Below, one piece after another: positions 1-7,399 of a DNA stretch of 50,833 bases. A model generated the notes under the pieces. It worked only from the letters and a program-made list of their open reading frames with translations. It did not search any database and was not told where the DNA came from. Source of the DNA: Clostridiales bacterium (GTDB lineage: Bacteria > Bacillota > Clostridia > Christensenellales > Aristaeellaceae). The position numbers and the translations under genes were made by a program. The stretch's first letter is position 1. Each line of letters opens with the position of its first letter. The DNA lies in assembly GCA_012729115.1 (NCBI GenBank), contig JAAYDR010000094.1, positions 1 through 50,833 of the forward strand, in the 5' to 3' direction.

Positions 1-527
1 AGGGTGTAGAGCACAGTGGCCCGGTTTTCCCGCTGCACCAGGAGGATGTCTTTCAGGTCGATGAAGCTGACGCCTTCCCTGTGATGGAGCATCATACGCC
101 CTGGGATGGCTTTGCCCGGGTCGGGTAGTCTGGTCGCCAATGGTTTACAGTCCAAAAGGGAGGCCCGGTCCCGGGCCCTTTCCAGGGTCTGGATCACCCG
201 GTTCATTTTGAAGGGCTTTACCAGGTAGTCAAAGGCATAAACCTCAAAGGCCTCGCCCATATAGGCTTCATGGGCAGTGGCAAAGACAATGAGGGTGGAG
301 GGGTCCATGTCCTGGATGATCCGGGCGCATTCCAGGCCCGAAGCTTCGGGCATTTCGATGTCAAGAAATACCAGATGGGGCTGCTGGGTTTCTACCAGTT
401 CCAGAGCCTGCTGACCGTTTTCTGCCTCGCCAACCAGCTGGCAGTCATCTACCATCGTCACCATGCGCTTTAGGATGTCCCTCATACCGGGGTCGTCGTC
501 GGCAATGAGTACGCGAAGCTTTTCCAT
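1..527 (-). CDS. LytTR-family response regulator (3' end cut by window)
   Basis: The reverse strand from an ATG at 527 reads a receiver domain: acidic pocket IADDDPG near residues 8-14, phosphoacceptor Asp in FLDIEMP, a Thr switch in VFATA, and the conserved Lys in YLVKPF. A second domain begins with the pattern of a LytTR DNA-binding domain (MMLHHREGVSFIDLKDILLVQ) and runs off the window, so the C-terminus is missing. Such proteins are transcription factors normally phosphorylated by a membrane histidine kinase. No kinase is visible here; it may lie beyond position 1. The start lies one base after the stop of the preceding minus-strand gene (TGA-C-ATG), so the two are probably translationally coupled. 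The family is clear; the target genes are unknown. Confidence 0.88.
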   Translation of the reverse strand, partial: MEKLRVLIADDDPGMRDILKRMVTMVDDCQLVGEAENGQQALELVETQQPHLVFLDIEMPEASGLECARIIQDMDPSTLIVFATAHEAYMGEAFEVYAFDYLVKPFKMNRVIQTLERARDRASLLDCKPLATRLPDPGKAIPGRMMLHHREGVSFIDLKDILLVQRENRATVLYT

Positions 528-528
528 G

Positions 529-1086
529 TCAGTGGCTGCCCCATTTCCGCTGGCCGGGGCGGGCTAATATCTCACTCATGACAAAACCTTGAACCAGTGT
601 GTCAGAGGTCACTGACAAGGGGAATATACCGGCGGAGGCGGGCCATGGGGATTGTGATACTGCTCCGTCGGGCTGGGCATCGCTTTCCCAGAAGGGGCGC
701 TCGCTGTGGCCAAGAAGGGATGGATCGCAAATATCCATCCCTTCTTGGGATGGGCGACTCTCGTGGGTGGAGGTTCCTTCCATAAAGGAGGACATCCCTT
801 CGCTTAAGGGTTGCCGATGATCTGCAGAGGCAGGAGACGAAGCTGCAGCATGGATGGGAGCTGCGACGCGTGTCGGTGTCTGCTTATTCTCCTGCTGGGC
901 ATCCTCAAAGATCGTTTTCCATGACTGGGGGGAAAATGGGTCGGTTGGGAATCGGTGTGCTGCCGGCCCGGTTCTTTGCGTGGAAGTCGTTCCTTGGCTC
1001 TGCTGCCGGATCGCTGCTTTCTTCACTTTTTCAATAACGGCGACGACAACGCCAAGGATGATCAGAATATTAATAAGCCCGTCCAT
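529..1086 (-). CDS. Hypothetical N-terminally anchored protein downstream of floA
   Basis: This encodes 185 residues. The start has a strong AAAGGAGG about eight bases upstream. Residues 4-20 form one hydrophobic helix (LINILIILGVVVAVIEKV), followed by a basic stretch and a long low-complexity region rich in Ser, Pro, Gln and His with no recognisable domain. The last 20 residues contain a hydrophobic MSEIL patch followed by ARPGQRK, which resembles a short C-terminal SEIL...P motif I recall from other small Clostridial membrane proteins. That resemblance is from memory and unverified. The gene sits between floA and a LytTR regulator on the same strand, so a membrane-associated role in that unit is plausible. 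No function can be assigned. Confidence 0.6.
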   Translation of the reverse strand: MDGLINILIILGVVVAVIEKVKKAAIRQQSQGTTSTQRTGPAAHRFPTDPFSPQSWKTIFEDAQQENKQTPTRVAAPIHAAASSPASADHRQPLSEGMSSFMEGTSTHESRPSQEGMDICDPSLLGHSERPFWESDAQPDGAVSQSPWPASAGIFPLSVTSDTLVQGFVMSEILARPGQRKWGSH

Positions 1087-1105
1087 GGCCGCGCCTCCTT
1101 TCCAA

Positions 1106-1130
1106 GCGGCGGGGCGGGATGCCCCGCCGC
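1106..1130 (-). other. GC-rich intercistronic hairpin between floA and the next gene
   Basis: A perfect 9-bp inverted repeat (GCGGCGGGG / CCCCGCCGC) with a 7-base loop lies between the floA stop and the ribosome binding site of the downstream gene. No U-run follows, so it is unlikely to be an efficient intrinsic terminator. It could stabilise the upstream message or lower downstream expression. Confidence 0.6.
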
Positions 1131-1140
1131 AGGCGATTGA

Positions 1141-2214
1141 TTATTTCTTATCAGCCAGCTGGTTGGAATCCGTGCCTGTCATGGGAGTACTGGCCTTGGC
1201 GATGCCTTCCCGCATGCTGGTATCCGCCATAACGTTTTGCATCTGGTAGTATTCCATCACGCCAAGCTTGCCTTCACGCAACGCGGTGGCAAGGGCTTTT
1301 GGCACTTCCGCTTCGGCCGCCACCACTCTGGCGCGCATTTCCTGAACAGCAGCTTTCATTTCCTGCTCATGGGCTACGGCCATGGCGCGGCGCTCCTCAG
1401 CGCGAGCCTGAGCAATCCGGCGGTCAGCTTCCGCTTGATCCATCTGGAGCTGTGCTCCGATGTTGCGGCCAACATCCACGTCGGCGATGTCAATGGAGAG
1501 GATCTCAAAAGCTGTCCCGGCGTCCAAGCCCTTGTTGAGTACGGTCCGGCTGATGGAATCGGGGTTTTCCAGCACCTGTTTGTGGTTTTCGCTGGAGCCT
1601 ACGGTAGTCACGATGCCCTCGCCTACACGGGCAATGATCGTTTCCTCACCCGCGCCGCCGACAAGCCGTTCGATGTTGGTGCGTACAGTAACCCGGGCTT
1701 TGGCCCGAAGCTCGATACCGTCCTTGGCAATGGCCGCTACCACCGGGGTCTCTATCACCTTTGGGGTAACGCTCATTTGGACGGCCTGAAGGACATCGCG
1801 GCCTGCCAGGTCGATGGCAGAGGCCTTTTCAAAGGGCATTTCAATGTTGGAACGTTGGGCTGCGATCAGGGCATTGATAACCCGGTCCACATTGCCGCCA
1901 GCCAGGTAGTGGGTTTCCAGCTTGGAAAGGGTTACGTCCAGGCCTGCCTTGCGTGCCTTGATCAGCGGCTCTACCAGGCGCTTGGGTTCGATGCGGCGCA
2001 AGCGCATGCCAATCAAGGAACTGATTCTCACATGAACCCCTGCGGCTATCGAGGTGATCCACAAACCCACCGGCACGAAGCGCAGGAAGATCACCACAAA
2101 AAGGAACGCCAGAAAGACCAGGAGAATAATCCACACGACGGAAGGGAATTCGGTTTCGCCGTAGGAACCGGAGAAGGAAAGCAGGGAAGCGAATAGTGAA
2201 TTAACAGACATCAT
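1141..2214 (-). CDS. floA: Flotillin-like protein FloA
   Basis: This 357-residue protein is close to the family length (Bacillus FloA/YqfA is about 331). A hydrophobic segment at about residues 26-48 inserts it into the membrane. It is followed by a long SPFH-type region ([20 protein letters not shown], then ...[20 protein letters not shown]), and an Ala/Glu/Arg-rich coiled coil at about residues 250-315 that drives oligomerisation. FloA organises functional membrane microdomains in Firmicutes. The start is chosen because AAGGAGG lies six bases before the first of two adjacent ATGs. nfeD lies immediately upstream, the usual NfeD-flotillin pair, and a small membrane protein and a LytTR regulator follow. 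Confidence 0.95.
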   Translation of the reverse strand: MMSVNSLFASLLSFSGSYGETEFPSVVWIILLVFLAFLFVVIFLRFVPVGLWITSIAAGVHVRISSLIGMRLRRIEPKRLVEPLIKARKAGLDVTLSKLETHYLAGGNVDRVINALIAAQRSNIEMPFEKASAIDLAGRDVLQAVQMSVTPKVIETPVVAAIAKDGIELRAKARVTVRTNIERLVGGAGEETIIARVGEGIVTTVGSSENHKQVLENPDSISRTVLNKGLDAGTAFEILSIDIADVDVGRNIGAQLQMDQAEADRRIAQARAEERRAMAVAHEQEMKAAVQEMRARVVAAEAEVPKALATALREGKLGVMEYYQMQNVMADTSMREGIAKASTPMTGTDSNQLADKK

Positions 2215-2274
2215 GACATTCCTCCTTATGATAGTTCATGGTCAGACGATGGTGGGGGTTGGATGGGGGTTGCG

Positions 2275-2781
2275 TTACCTCTCCGTGACTTTGCGCACAA
2301 CGATGCGAGAGCCTTCCACGCGATCCACCCGCACCGGGGTATCCTTGGGGATGAACTCCCCATCAGCAACCACGTTCAGTTTCACTCCGTCAAACTCCGC
2401 CATGCCTGTGGGACGCAGGGTTGTACTGGCCATGCCCTCCTTGCCAAGGAATACCTCCAGGTCAGAGGAGGCGGTATAGCCTTCCTCGGCCGTTTCCCGA
2501 TCCTTGAGGATAAGCCCGGATTTGGACAGCCGCCCCCGTGTGGCGGAGCGCAAGGCAATGGAAACGGTGATGCCAATGACTGCCAGAATGACGATGGTCA
2601 TGCCCAGCGCTGCCAAGCCGCCGTAGTTCGAATAGACCAGAACCACGCTGATGATTTCCAGCACGATTCCGGATATACCGGCCAGCCCGAAGCCGGGCAT
2701 AAACACTTCCACAATCAATAGTCCGATTCCCACCAGGAAGCATAAAACAATCGTTAGGTTAGCCGAAATGATTTCAACCAT
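2275..2781 (-). CDS. NfeD-family membrane protein (short form)
   Basis: These 168 residues have two to three transmembrane helices in the first 80 residues (IVLCFLVGIGLLIVEVFMPGFG, then two further hydrophobic stretches). A soluble C-terminal beta-barrel (OB-fold-like) runs from about residue 105 to 165, with the typical GMASTTLRPTG and ending in VRVDRVEGSRIVVRKV. This is the short NfeD1b type without the N-terminal serine protease. Members are nearly always encoded next to a flotillin/stomatin partner, as here with floA 60 bases downstream. The start has GAGGTGG just upstream and a sigma-A-like promoter at 2829-2857. Its probable role is assembly or turnover of FloA membrane domains; the exact function is not established. 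Confidence 0.88.
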   Translation of the reverse strand: MVEIISANLTIVLCFLVGIGLLIVEVFMPGFGLAGISGIVLEIISVVLVYSNYGGLAALGMTIVILAVIGITVSIALRSATRGRLSKSGLILKDRETAEEGYTASSDLEVFLGKEGMASTTLRPTGMAEFDGVKLNVVADGEFIPKDTPVRVDRVEGSRIVVRKVTER

Positions 2782-2828
2782 AATGCCACCTCTCTTTCCG
2801 CAGGCATCCGGCCTACCCGCCTGAGCTT

Positions 2829-2857
2829 AGCATAGCAAAAAGCCGTGGCTTTGTCAT
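2829..2857 (-). promoter_or_regulatory. Putative sigma-A promoter for nfeD-floA
   Basis: On the minus strand ATGACA (5/6 to TTGACA) and TATGCT are separated by exactly 17 bases, about 50 bases upstream of the nfeD start. A small AAAGC/GCTTT hairpin lies within the spacer and may mark the end of the preceding gene. Confidence 0.5.
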
Positions 2858-2882
2858 GGGAGTCCGTATGAATGGTACAAAT

Positions 2883-3521
2883 TCACTCCCCAAATGTCGC
2901 GGGGTGGGTTTGGGACAATCGCAGGGAATCCCGCAAGTGCTCCATGTCCCGCTGATAGGTCTCCTGAAGGCTTGCCCGGTAAATGACGGAGGCGGGATGA
3001 TACAGGGCGTACAGGGGCAGGGTCACGGCAACTCCCCGGGGAGGTCTCACCACGGCCTGATGCCACTGGCCATGGCATGCGCCAATGGTTTTTCCTTTGG
3101 GCAAAAAGGCATGGAGAGCCACATTGCCAAGGGTCACTAGCGCCATGGGCCTCACCAGGGTGATTTCCTTCATCAGCCAGGGCAAAAAAAGTTCCACCTC
3201 CTCCTTGGTTGGAGGACGGTTCACGATCCGTCCTGCCGGACTCCTTCTCGAGGGGCGGATTTTCACTACATTAGATAAATACACGTCATTTCGGGTAAGG
3301 CCTACGACCTGTAAAAACAAATCCAGGTTTTTTCCCGCTCGTCCCACAAAAGGCTTTCCCTGCAGGGCCTCCTGTTCACCCGGAGCCTCGCCGATGAGCA
3401 TCAGCACGGGTTCCTTCTCGTTTCCGTCACCAAAAACCAGGGGCTTGGCGTCACCCGCCCACAGATTGTTAAAAAAACGGTTGCAGTCCCGTTGAAGCCG
3501 CTTCATAGAAGGTTGCGCCAT
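2883..3521 (-). CDS. Family-4-like uracil-DNA glycosylase lacking the Fe-S cysteines
   Basis: This 212-residue protein belongs to the uracil-DNA glycosylase superfamily, which excises uracil from DNA. The water-activating motif GEAPGEQEALQGKPFVGRAG and a C-terminal HPASVIYR motif (equivalent to HPSxLLR) match family 4. Classical family-4 enzymes hold a [4Fe-4S] cluster on four Cys; here those positions are not Cys (for example NVVKIRP where NVVKCRP is usual), and the only Cys is near the N-terminus. The start at 3521 is preferred over an ATG 21 bases upstream because GGAAAGG lies seven bases before it. It follows an acidic membrane protein on the same strand. It could be an active cluster-less variant or a divergent superfamily member with another substrate. 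Confidence 0.8.
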   Translation of the reverse strand: MAQPSMKRLQRDCNRFFNNLWAGDAKPLVFGDGNEKEPVLMLIGEAPGEQEALQGKPFVGRAGKNLDLFLQVVGLTRNDVYLSNVVKIRPSRRSPAGRIVNRPPTKEEVELFLPWLMKEITLVRPMALVTLGNVALHAFLPKGKTIGACHGQWHQAVVRPPRGVAVTLPLYALYHPASVIYRASLQETYQRDMEHLRDSLRLSQTHPATFGE

Positions 3522-3616
3522 ACCTTTGCCTTTCCGCCCCATGGATGCGAGGGAAGTGGGCCTTGCCGATCAAATCTGCTGCTAGTGTGCTCATCCCGGG
3601 CAGCACAAATACCCTG

Positions 3617-4042
3617 TCATTGAATGCGGTTTTGCAAAATCACAAAGGAATGGGTGATGTCCGTACGCACCCAGGAGAGAAGACTGAATATCAACGCGGA
3701 TAGCGCAAAAATTACGATCACTCCCGCCAGTACGCTGGCTGTGTCAAAGACGTTCATGGCCAGATGAAAGCGGTGGGTGTTGTCCGTTTCATCGTCATAG
3801 ACCGAATAATCCTCATCCTCTGCGTCCTGGGGATCGTCATATTCCACGCCATAATCCTCATCATACTCCGGATCATATTGCGGCTCATACCCTTCAGGGT
3901 ACAACTGGAGCCCATCCCCGTAACCCTGGCCAGGAACCTCATAATCAGCTCGCCCGTCCCAATCCTGATCCCAGGCTTCTTCGGACTGGCTCTGGCTGGG
4001 GTTTCCGTAGTTGTTGTAAAAAACCCGTGTGTTTTGTTCCAA
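3617..4042 (-). CDS. Acidic, Tyr-rich protein with one C-terminal membrane helix
   Basis: These 141 residues start with a TTG that has AAAGGA about ten bases upstream. Residues 1-90 are strongly acidic and rich in Tyr, Asp, Glu, Gly, Pro and Gln (repeated YxPEY / DEDYG-like units), so probably disordered. Residues about 100-123 form a single transmembrane helix (VFDTASVLAGVIVIFALSALIFSLLSWV), with a short tail. This suggests a membrane anchor with a cytoplasmic acidic segment. I recognise no family. It lies between trmL and the glycosylase on the same strand and is probably co-transcribed with trmL. An overlapping ATG frame here encodes only low-complexity sequence and was rejected. Confidence 0.65.
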   Translation of the reverse strand: MEQNTRVFYNNYGNPSQSQSEEAWDQDWDGRADYEVPGQGYGDGLQLYPEGYEPQYDPEYDEDYGVEYDDPQDAEDEDYSVYDDETDNTHRFHLAMNVFDTASVLAGVIVIFALSALIFSLLSWVRTDITHSFVILQNRIQ

Positions 4043-4091
4043 GCTTCATCCATCCTTTCCTGGCAAGAGCCTCATAGATTGAAACGACCTA

Positions 4092-4607
4092 TTATACATA
4101 ATCCATCCAGGGATCGTGGAAATCATTCCGTCCCGTCAGTTCCCCTCGCTGCTCCAGGCCAGCAAAATCCTGGGTGCGAAGGGCTTCATACAGCACCACG
4201 GCCACGGAATTGCTTAGGTTCAGGCTGCGGGCACCCGGGATCATGGGGATGCGAAGACAACGCTCATAGACCCTGGCAAGAAGGCTTTCGGGCAGGCCGC
4301 GGGTTTCGCAGCCAAAAACCAAAAAATCTTCCGGAAGATAATGAGCCTCGGTATAGGACCGGGGAGCCTTGGTGGAGAGGAAGTGCATCCTTGCCTGAGG
4401 ATACAAGGCCAGCAGTTCCTCAAAGCTTTCGTAAGTGCGGTAGCGCAGCATGGACCAATAATCCAGCCCCGCCCGCTTAAGGTAGCGGTCATCCAGGGAA
4501 AAGCCCAGAGGCTTGATGAGATGAAGCGTGGAGCCGGTAGCTGCGCAGGTACGGGCAATATTCCCCGTATTCTGTGGAATCTCGGGATGAACCAGAACAA
4601 CGTGCAT
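4092..4607 (-). CDS. trmL: tRNA (cytidine/uridine-34-2'-O)-methyltransferase TrmL
   Basis: This 171-residue SPOUT-fold enzyme 2'-O-methylates the wobble base of tRNA-Leu isoacceptors using S-adenosylmethionine. The family motifs are all present: HPEIPQNTGNIARTCAATG at the N-terminus, FGCETRGLP in the middle (usual form FGxETRGLP), and IPMIPGARSLNLSNSVAVVLYEALR, which forms the trefoil knot at the C-terminus. The length is typical (YibK/CspR about 155-170). The ATG has GGAG seven bases upstream and a near-consensus promoter at 4641-4669. It heads a minus-strand unit with the acidic membrane protein and the uracil-DNA glycosylase. Confidence 0.95.
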   Translation of the reverse strand: MHVVLVHPEIPQNTGNIARTCAATGSTLHLIKPLGFSLDDRYLKRAGLDYWSMLRYRTYESFEELLALYPQARMHFLSTKAPRSYTEAHYLPEDFLVFGCETRGLPESLLARVYERCLRIPMIPGARSLNLSNSVAVVLYEALRTQDFAGLEQRGELTGRNDFHDPWMDYV

Positions 4608-4640
4608 ACATGTGCTCCTTTCACTGCATCCCCTTGATCT

Positions 4641-4669
4641 ATTGTACAGCGAAAGGGGTATGATTTCAA
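4641..4669 (-). promoter_or_regulatory. sigma-A promoter of trmL
   Basis: TTGAAA and TACAAT on the minus strand are separated by 17 bases, about 35 bases before the trmL start codon. Each box is one mismatch from consensus. Confidence 0.75.
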
Positions 4670-4689
4670 TGGGGGATGAAGACAGTGTC

Positions 4690-4718
4690 TTGCCACATGA
4701 CAGCGCATGTGATATGCT
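4690..4718 (+). promoter_or_regulatory. Putative promoter of the peptidoglycan-binding protein gene
   Basis: TTGCCA and TATGCT with a 17-base spacer lie on the plus strand, divergent from the trmL promoter. The implied leader to the ATG at 4893 is about 165 bases; I see no known riboswitch in it. The stretch 4608-4892 holds only these promoters and the leader. Confidence 0.45.
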
Positions 4719-4892
4719 TCAAAAGAGACGTACTTGCCCACAGCCATACCCGACATTTTGCTCAATCACAACCTGCCCCCGGGTTTGCGCCTTTCCCATT
4801 TGGAAAAACCCCCGGACAGGCATTTGGCCCGGCGCTTCCGGAACCAAGTACTGCGGGGTTCACAGCGACAGGAAAGAAAAGGAGAATTTCCA

Positions 4893-6116
4893 ATGGATCT
4901 GTTAAAGACGATTTTGATTTACATGTCCATGGTTTTTGTATCCTCCGTAAACACGGCACCGGAGGCGACCTCGCTGCCTCTGGAGCCGCTGGCGTCCCCC
5001 ACTGCCATCGTGCAGACGGTTACGCCGACGCCTGTTCCTACGGCTACGCCCACCCCTGTTCCCACCCCCGCCATCACCCCCAACAGCGTGTACAAAACCC
5101 TCAAAGTGGGAGATAAGGGCGACGCAGTCAAGACGCTTCAGCGCCGTTTGGCGGAGCTGGGATATTATACGGGCGATATCGACGGCGTTTTCGGAAACCA
5201 GACACGTCGGGCTGTGGAGCGCTTCCAATACTATCATGGGCTTACCGCCGACGGCATTGCAGGCAGGCGAACCCAGACGGTGCTTTACGAAAGCAAGGAC
5301 ATCGTGTTTGCGCCGGTGGACGTAACGCCTCCGCCGCCCACCCCCACGCCCACCCCCACCAGGACTCCCAGGCCGATTGCGACGACACCCATGCCTACCT
5401 TTGTGCCAACGCCTGCGCCTTCTGTGAAACCAACGGCGACACCCAAGCCGACGGACACTTTGCAGCCGACATATACGCCGGCAGATGCGTCTACAGCCTC
5501 CCTTCCTCCGACCGCGACCTCCACAGACAGTCTGATCCCCTCCGCATCTCCCGCCTCCACCATGACACCTCCAGAGGACACCCAGGCTTCTCCTCTCCCT
5601 GAGACGGGGGTTCCGCCCACAGATGCGTTGCCTCCGCAAGGGGAAGCAACCCCGGATGCTGAGGAGACGTTCCCCATGAAATTGGAGGAATACTCCTTCC
5701 GGCTGGATGGCATGGAGTCCCCTGTAATGTCTCTTCCCATTTCGGAGGGCGTAGAACCGATGGTTCTGTCGCCGCTGTCGGATGCCCAAGGCATGGTGTT
5801 TGTTCCGCTGGACAGGATTCTGCAGGACGGCGGTATTTACGTAATCCTTCAGACGAACGAGGAGGCTATGGAATATGGCTTTGCCTTGCCTCCTGATTTG
5901 TATCTGTTGACCTTTACCCTCAGTCCGGAAGGAACCCCCGCCGAGCTTTCCTTCTATAAAAACAGTGAGCCTCAACTGATGGAGAATCGCACGGCGCTGT
6001 TGATGGATGGAATCCTTTACCTGCCCATTGAGGATGTGCAGAGAATAACGGGGATCTCCTTCACCCTGGATGAAGAAACCAAGGTGTATACCATTACCCT
6101 GCCTGCCGCCCCGTAA
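4893..6116 (+). CDS. Secreted peptidoglycan-binding protein with Pro/Thr linker
   Basis: The product has 407 residues. The ATG at 4893 is chosen because AAGGAGAA lies a few bases upstream; longer in-frame starts lack a site. An N-terminal hydrophobic segment (TILIYMSMVFVSSV) acts as signal or anchor. A PG_binding_1 domain at about residues 68-125 shows LKVGDKGDAVKTLQRRLAELGY and DGVFGNQTRRAVERFQ. A long Pro/Thr/Ser-rich linker (about 130-265) follows. The C-terminal part (about 275-405) ends in a fold resembling the copper-amine-oxidase N-terminal-like wall domain (NRTALLMDGILYLPIEDV...). It probably binds the cell wall. No catalytic domain is visible. Confidence 0.82.
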   Translation: MDLLKTILIYMSMVFVSSVNTAPEATSLPLEPLASPTAIVQTVTPTPVPTATPTPVPTPAITPNSVYKTLKVGDKGDAVKTLQRRLAELGYYTGDIDGVFGNQTRRAVERFQYYHGLTADGIAGRRTQTVLYESKDIVFAPVDVTPPPPTPTPTPTRTPRPIATTPMPTFVPTPAPSVKPTATPKPTDTLQPTYTPADASTASLPPTATSTDSLIPSASPASTMTPPEDTQASPLPETGVPPTDALPPQGEATPDAEETFPMKLEEYSFRLDGMESPVMSLPISEGVEPMVLSPLSDAQGMVFVPLDRILQDGGIYVILQTNEEAMEYGFALPPDLYLLTFTLSPEGTPAELSFYKNSEPQLMENRTALLMDGILYLPIEDVQRITGISFTLDEETKVYTITLPAAP

Positions 6117-6182
6117 AGGAGCAAACATGGGAAGCACACCCATTTCCTGTACATTTCGCCATGTTTTACTGTACCATAAGCC

Positions 6183-6210
6183 TTGACATGTAAGCATTCG
6201 CAGATATAAT
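6183..6210 (+). promoter_or_regulatory. sigma-A promoter of ilvE
   Basis: A perfect TTGACA and a perfect TATAAT are separated by 16 bases, about 75 bases upstream of the ilvE start. Transcription would begin near 6217. No leader peptide or T-box was recognised in the short leader. Confidence 0.85.
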
Positions 6211-6284
6211 TAACCGTAAGCGTATATCGCGATATGGCCTGGTTTTGTGTGAAATTTCGCAGGCTGTGGGTGGGAGGAGAGACT

Positions 6285-7352
6285 ATGGAGATACAAATGA
6301 CGAGAACCAGTGCACCCAAAGCAAAGCCTGAGGATGAAAGCAAGCTGGCATTTGGCAAGATTTTTACGGATCACATGCTGATGATCGAGTATGATGAGGG
6401 CCGGGGATGGCATGACGCCCGGGTGGTTCCCTATGGTCCTCTTTCTCTTGATCCGGCCTGCTCGGTGCTGCATTATGGCCAGGAAATTTTTGAAGGGTTG
6501 AAGTGCTACCGCACTGCCCAAGGCAGGTTTCAGCTCTTCCGCCCCAGAGATAATTTTGAGCGGATGAATCGTTCCGCCCAGCGCATGGGCATGGCTCCCA
6601 TTGATGTTGAGCTTTGTATGAAAGGCTTGCTTGCGCTGCTTGATGCAGACAAGGATTGGACACCCCACAGCGAAGGCACGTCCCTGTACATACGGCCTAC
6701 CATGATTGCCGTGGATCCATTCCTTGGTGTTGCCGCTTCCAGCAAATACCTGTTCTACATTATCCTCTCACCTTCCGGGGCGTACTATGCCAGCGGCCTG
6801 GCTCCTGTTGGTATCTATGTGGAAGACCAGATGGTGCGGGCTGTGCGTGGCGGCGTCGGCTTTGCCAAGACCGGCGGCAACTATGCAGCCAGCATTGTGG
6901 CTGGGGCACAAGCCAAGCACAAGGGATATGCCCAGGTGCTGTGGCTCGATGGGGTTCATCAGCGCTTCATCGAGGAAGTGGGCGCGATGAACATGATGTT
7001 CGTTTATAACGGCAAGGAGATTGTCACCCCGGAATTAAACGGCAGCATTTTGCCGGGCATTACCCGGGACAGTGTGATGAAGCTGGCGCAGCTCATGGGT
7101 TATACGGTCTGTGAGCGTCAGATGGCCATTGATGAGGTGATTGCGGACGCCAGGTCCGGAAGGATCACCGAGGCCTTCGGCACCGGCACCGCTGCGGTTG
7201 TATCTCCAGTGAACACCATCTGTTACAAGGAAGAGGAAGTTCGCTTGGGGGATGGCGGAATTGGAACCATCACCCTAAAGCTGTATCAGCAGCTGACCGA
7301 CATCCAGCTGGGCAGGGCGGAGGATCCCTTTGGCTGGACGCTCCAGTTGTAG
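6285..7352 (+). CDS. ilvE: Branched-chain amino acid aminotransferase
   Basis: This 355-residue fold-type IV PLP enzyme interconverts Leu/Ile/Val and their 2-oxo acids with 2-oxoglutarate/glutamate. Evidence includes HYGQEIFEGLKCYR near residue 65, RP.DNFERMNRSAQRM, the PLP-binding Lys at about residue 195 in FAKTGGNYAAS, EEVGAMNMMFV, and ITEAFGTGTAAVVSPV near the C-terminus. The length fits the eukaryote-like/Firmicute IlvE group. The start at 6285 is preferred because GGGAGGAGA lies just before it; an in-frame ATG 51 bases upstream is too close to the transcription start implied by the promoter at 6183-6210. It is not flanked by other ilv/leu genes. Confidence 0.95.
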   Translation: MEIQMTRTSAPKAKPEDESKLAFGKIFTDHMLMIEYDEGRGWHDARVVPYGPLSLDPACSVLHYGQEIFEGLKCYRTAQGRFQLFRPRDNFERMNRSAQRMGMAPIDVELCMKGLLALLDADKDWTPHSEGTSLYIRPTMIAVDPFLGVAASSKYLFYIILSPSGAYYASGLAPVGIYVEDQMVRAVRGGVGFAKTGGNYAASIVAGAQAKHKGYAQVLWLDGVHQRFIEEVGAMNMMFVYNGKEIVTPELNGSILPGITRDSVMKLAQLMGYTVCERQMAIDEVIADARSGRITEAFGTGTAAVVSPVNTICYKEEEVRLGDGGIGTITLKLYQQLTDIQLGRAEDPFGWTLQL

Positions 7353-7399
7353 AGGGAACAACACATTCTCATTGATTTTATCGTAAAGGAGGTCGCCGT

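Noticed and set aside
2836-2855. AAAGCC/GGCTTT mini-hairpin as terminator of the uracil-DNA glycosylase gene
   Set aside because: The stem has only five pairs with a usable loop and overlaps the nfeD promoter spacer, so it is too weak to call.
4612-4905. Small frames in the leader of the PG-binding protein gene
   Set aside because: They span two divergent promoters and show no coding character.
5020-5480. Tandem-looking CCCACCCCC repeats suggesting a DNA repeat element
   Set aside because: They are in-frame codons for a Pro/Thr linker of a secreted protein, not a mobile or CRISPR repeat.
4902-6197. A 431-codon, Arg/Gly-rich frame on the minus strand opposite the PG-binding protein
   Set aside because: Its composition is the complement of the Pro/Thr linker codons; no start signal or domain is present.
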